Assembly: GCA_013287275.1 (NCBI GenBank)
Contig: JABDED010000007.1
Coordinates: 1 to 64,000 of the forward strand
Direction of reading: 5' to 3'
DNA: 64,000 bases
DNA from: Betaproteobacteria bacterium
GTDB lineage: Bacteria > Pseudomonadota > Gammaproteobacteria > Burkholderiales > Burkholderiaceae_D
Shown: positions 62,341 to 64,000 of the stretch, piece after piece
How positions within the stretch are numbered: position 1 is the first letter of the stretch
Layout of the letters: every line of letters starts with the position of its first letter
Position numbers and translations under genes: made by a program
The notes under the pieces: model-generated
Seen by the model: only the letters and a program-made list of their open reading frames with translations
What the model was told of the DNA's origin: nothing
The model's database searches: none

Positions 62341-63675
62341 ATGAAATCCATCCGAAGTTCTAACCGACCACGCCCACTAAATTTGAATATGATCGAATCG
62401 ACAACGCTGGATATCTGCTTCAAAGGGCTACCGCAGATAGCGATGGGAACACCGTTGGGCAGCATTGGCAGCCTGGATCTTAATATCCTGGAGGAAGATC
62501 TCATCCTGCCCGTCGCGGTGCTCAAAAATGCTGCACTGGAGCACAATAGCTCCTGGATGCGGCGTTTTCTTGAAATGACAGGTACCGAGATTGCGCCGCA
62601 CGGGAAGACTTCGATGGCACCCCAACTGTTTGACCGCCAGTTGCGCGATGGCGCTTGGGGGTTGACGGCCGCGACTGTTTCGCAGCTGCGCGTTTACAGA
62701 CGGCATGGTGTCCAGCGTGTCCTCTATGCCAATCAGTTGACTGGCGCAGTTGAAATCGACTACGTTCTAGACGAGCTCAGAGGCGATCCGGATTTTGACT
62801 TTTACTGTCTGGTGGATTCAGAAGAGGGTCTCAACCGCTTGCTGGGGCGACTGAGAAGCCGGCCGATCGGCAGACCGCTTCAGGTGCTGCTTGAAGTTGG
62901 CGTCAGCAATGGCCGTACTGGTGTTCGTTCACGCGCTCATGGACTGAGACTCGGAAGAGCGATCCACGCGGCTGGACCCGAAATCAGTCTGCGCGGTATC
63001 GAGACCTTCGAAGGCGTGTTTTCCGGATATCAGCATGCCCAGCTTGAGGTGGCAGTGGCTGACATGTTGAACATGGTGTCCGCCATTGCCTGCTCTGGCG
63101 TTGAAGAGAAATGGTTCGGAGAAGGCCCAATCATATTGACCGCTGGTGGGTCGGCTTTTTTTGACCTGGTGGCCAACCTTTTAAGTACCGTAGAGCTGGG
63201 ACAGAGTACCGTCGTAGTACTGCGCAGCGGCTGCTATCTGACCCATGACAGCCATCACTACGGTATATTCGCTGAACGTATGCGCCAGCGGATGCCTCAA
63301 GTTGAGGAATTCGGGGCTGGACTTCGTCCTGCTCTTGAGATAGTCGCCTACATCCAGTCGGTGCCTGAGCCGAATCGAGCCATCGCCAGTTTCGGCAAGC
63401 GGGATGCTTCGTTTGATATTGACTTGCCACAGCCGTTGTGGTGGTACCGTCCTGGTACGCATGACAAGCCGCAGCCGATTCAAAATGAAGCCAAGGTAGC
63501 AGGGCTCAACGATCAGCATGCCTACTTGTCGCTCAGCGAAAACCATCCGTTTCGCGTTGGCGACATCGTAGGGTTTGGTATATCCCATCCATGTACCACG
63601 TTCGACAAATGGCCGCTGTTATTGGTAGTCGACGATGCCTACGGGGTTGTCTCTGCCGTCCGTACTTTTTTCTGA
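62341..63675 (+). CDS. PLP-dependent D-amino-acid deaminase (D-serine dehydratase-like)
   Basis: 444 residues of the alanine-racemase-like (fold type III) family. The PLP lysine is Lys89 in Pro-His-Gly-Lys-Thr-Ser-Met. The C-terminal segment Ser-His-Pro-Cys-Thr-Thr-Phe-Asp-Lys-Trp carries the His-x-Cys zinc site typical of D-serine dehydratases. Such enzymes remove ammonia from D-serine or D-threonine-like amino acids. A second in-frame Met at 62389 is possible. A link to the upstream peptide island through D-amino-acid breakdown is suggestive, but the genes in between argue for caution. Confidence 0.75.
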   Translation: MKSIRSSNRPRPLNLNMIESTTLDICFKGLPQIAMGTPLGSIGSLDLNILEEDLILPVAVLKNAALEHNSSWMRRFLEMTGTEIAPHGKTSMAPQLFDRQLRDGAWGLTAATVSQLRVYRRHGVQRVLYANQLTGAVEIDYVLDELRGDPDFDFYCLVDSEEGLNRLLGRLRSRPIGRPLQVLLEVGVSNGRTGVRSRAHGLRLGRAIHAAGPEISLRGIETFEGVFSGYQHAQLEVAVADMLNMVSAIACSGVEEKWFGEGPIILTAGGSAFFDLVANLLSTVELGQSTVVVLRSGCYLTHDSHHYGIFAERMRQRMPQVEEFGAGLRPALEIVAYIQSVPEPNRAIASFGKRDASFDIDLPQPLWWYRPGTHDKPQPIQNEAKVAGLNDQHAYLSLSENHPFRVGDIVGFGISHPCTTFDKWPLLLVVDDAYGVVSAVRTFF

Positions 63676-64000
63676 TCCCCGCAGTTGTTGCAGGCCCGTA
63701 TACGAATGTACTCCTGGGTTTTCATTCATGGGCGAAGGACGATCTCGGTCAAAAAAGCATGACGGTGCGGCAATGTCCGCGTCTCCGGTTCCAGTTGCGT
63801 TTCATACTCTCGGATGCCAAGTGGAGGGGTGTCGATCGCCGGTACCGGCGTGTTGCGTGAAGAACTGGAGAAAGCTTTTACCCAAAACGATACAACGAAA
63901 AGCCGGTGCGTAAGCACTGCCCCACGCTGTACAAGTTCGGGACAAGGGGCATACACGAAATTTCATCTGGTGAAAGACGTAGATGATTAATTTAACATTA
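63676..64000. other. 325-base end region with a possible AraC remnant
   Basis: No confident gene. On the minus strand a short stretch reads Glu-Pro-Glu-Thr-Arg-Thr-Leu-Pro-His-Arg-His-Ala-Phe near 63753-63790, like the cupin start of AraC-type regulators, then stops. This is a weak hint of a broken regulator. Nothing else is seen. Confidence 0.25.

Noticed and set aside
63726-63956. Minus-strand ORF as an AraC regulator gene
   Set aside because: Only a short His-Arg-His segment fits; the rest does not and it stops early.
1-64000. CRISPR array, tRNA or phage genes
   Set aside because: No regularly spaced repeats, cloverleaf or phage structural genes were found by reading both strands.

Overview
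The window is from a Gram-negative betaproteobacterium, most likely Burkholderiales and probably Oxalobacteraceae-like. This is inferred from the proteins: a single-chain indolepyruvate:ferredoxin oxidoreductase, LpxO, many LysR regulators and TonB/ECF surface signalling. I saw no rRNA, tRNA, CRISPR array or intact insertion sequence. About 60 protein genes are supported, plus nine gene remnants found by reading around stops and frameshifts.

Layout. 0-9.7 kb: envelope genes. gmd and manC make GDP-mannose precursors, followed by an RstA/RstB-like two-component pair, a MipA/OmpV-like porin and a periplasmic protein. Three copies of an 11-bp-phased direct repeat lie before gmd, manC and the porin gene, each at the same distance from a -10 box, so these genes look like one regulon of the adjacent response regulator. 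10-27 kb: ordinary chromosomal genes: NsrR, a GAF-GGDEF-EAL protein, a VirK/YbjX protein, a secreted beta-helix protein, a TetR/SDR pair, LpxO, a LysR-controlled CMD/tautomerase/DUF4865 operon, DinB with a LexA box, an anion transporter, and an S53 peptidase lipoprotein behind a class I cyclic-di-GMP riboswitch. 27.8-36.4 kb: accessory redox and efflux genes with eroding neighbours (AraC, LysR and YceI remnants), then a LysR/pirin/DoxX group. 36.5-44.1 kb: a one-direction catabolic cluster with an intradiol (hydroxyquinol-type) dioxygenase, maleylacetate reductase, acyl-CoA ligase, two crotonases and a CocE/NonD hydrolase. 44.7-46.1 kb: an AT-rich accessory patch with an orphan immunity-like gene.

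46.2-58.5 kb is the most unusual region. An ECF sigma factor, a FecR sensor and an STN-type TonB receptor are followed by an MFS transporter, an M81 metallopeptidase fused to an alpha/beta hydrolase, an S12 beta-lactamase-like serine hydrolase and an FAD amine oxidoreductase. The MFS, S12 and M81 content resembles the mlrD, mlrB and mlrC genes of microcystin degraders, without mlrA. I infer a surface-sensed uptake and breakdown pathway for an unusual peptide, perhaps one containing D-residues. The locus has also been duplicated: scars of a second MFS, S12, M81, FecR, TonB receptor and third MFS lie between the live genes. An MFS-S12-M81 unit was copied, then S12 was deleted from one copy and MFS and M81 from the other, leaving one working set.

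58.6-64 kb: the indolepyruvate oxidoreductase and a PLP D-serine-dehydratase-like deaminase. Both could process products of amino-acid or peptide breakdown, but a link to the island is only suggestive.
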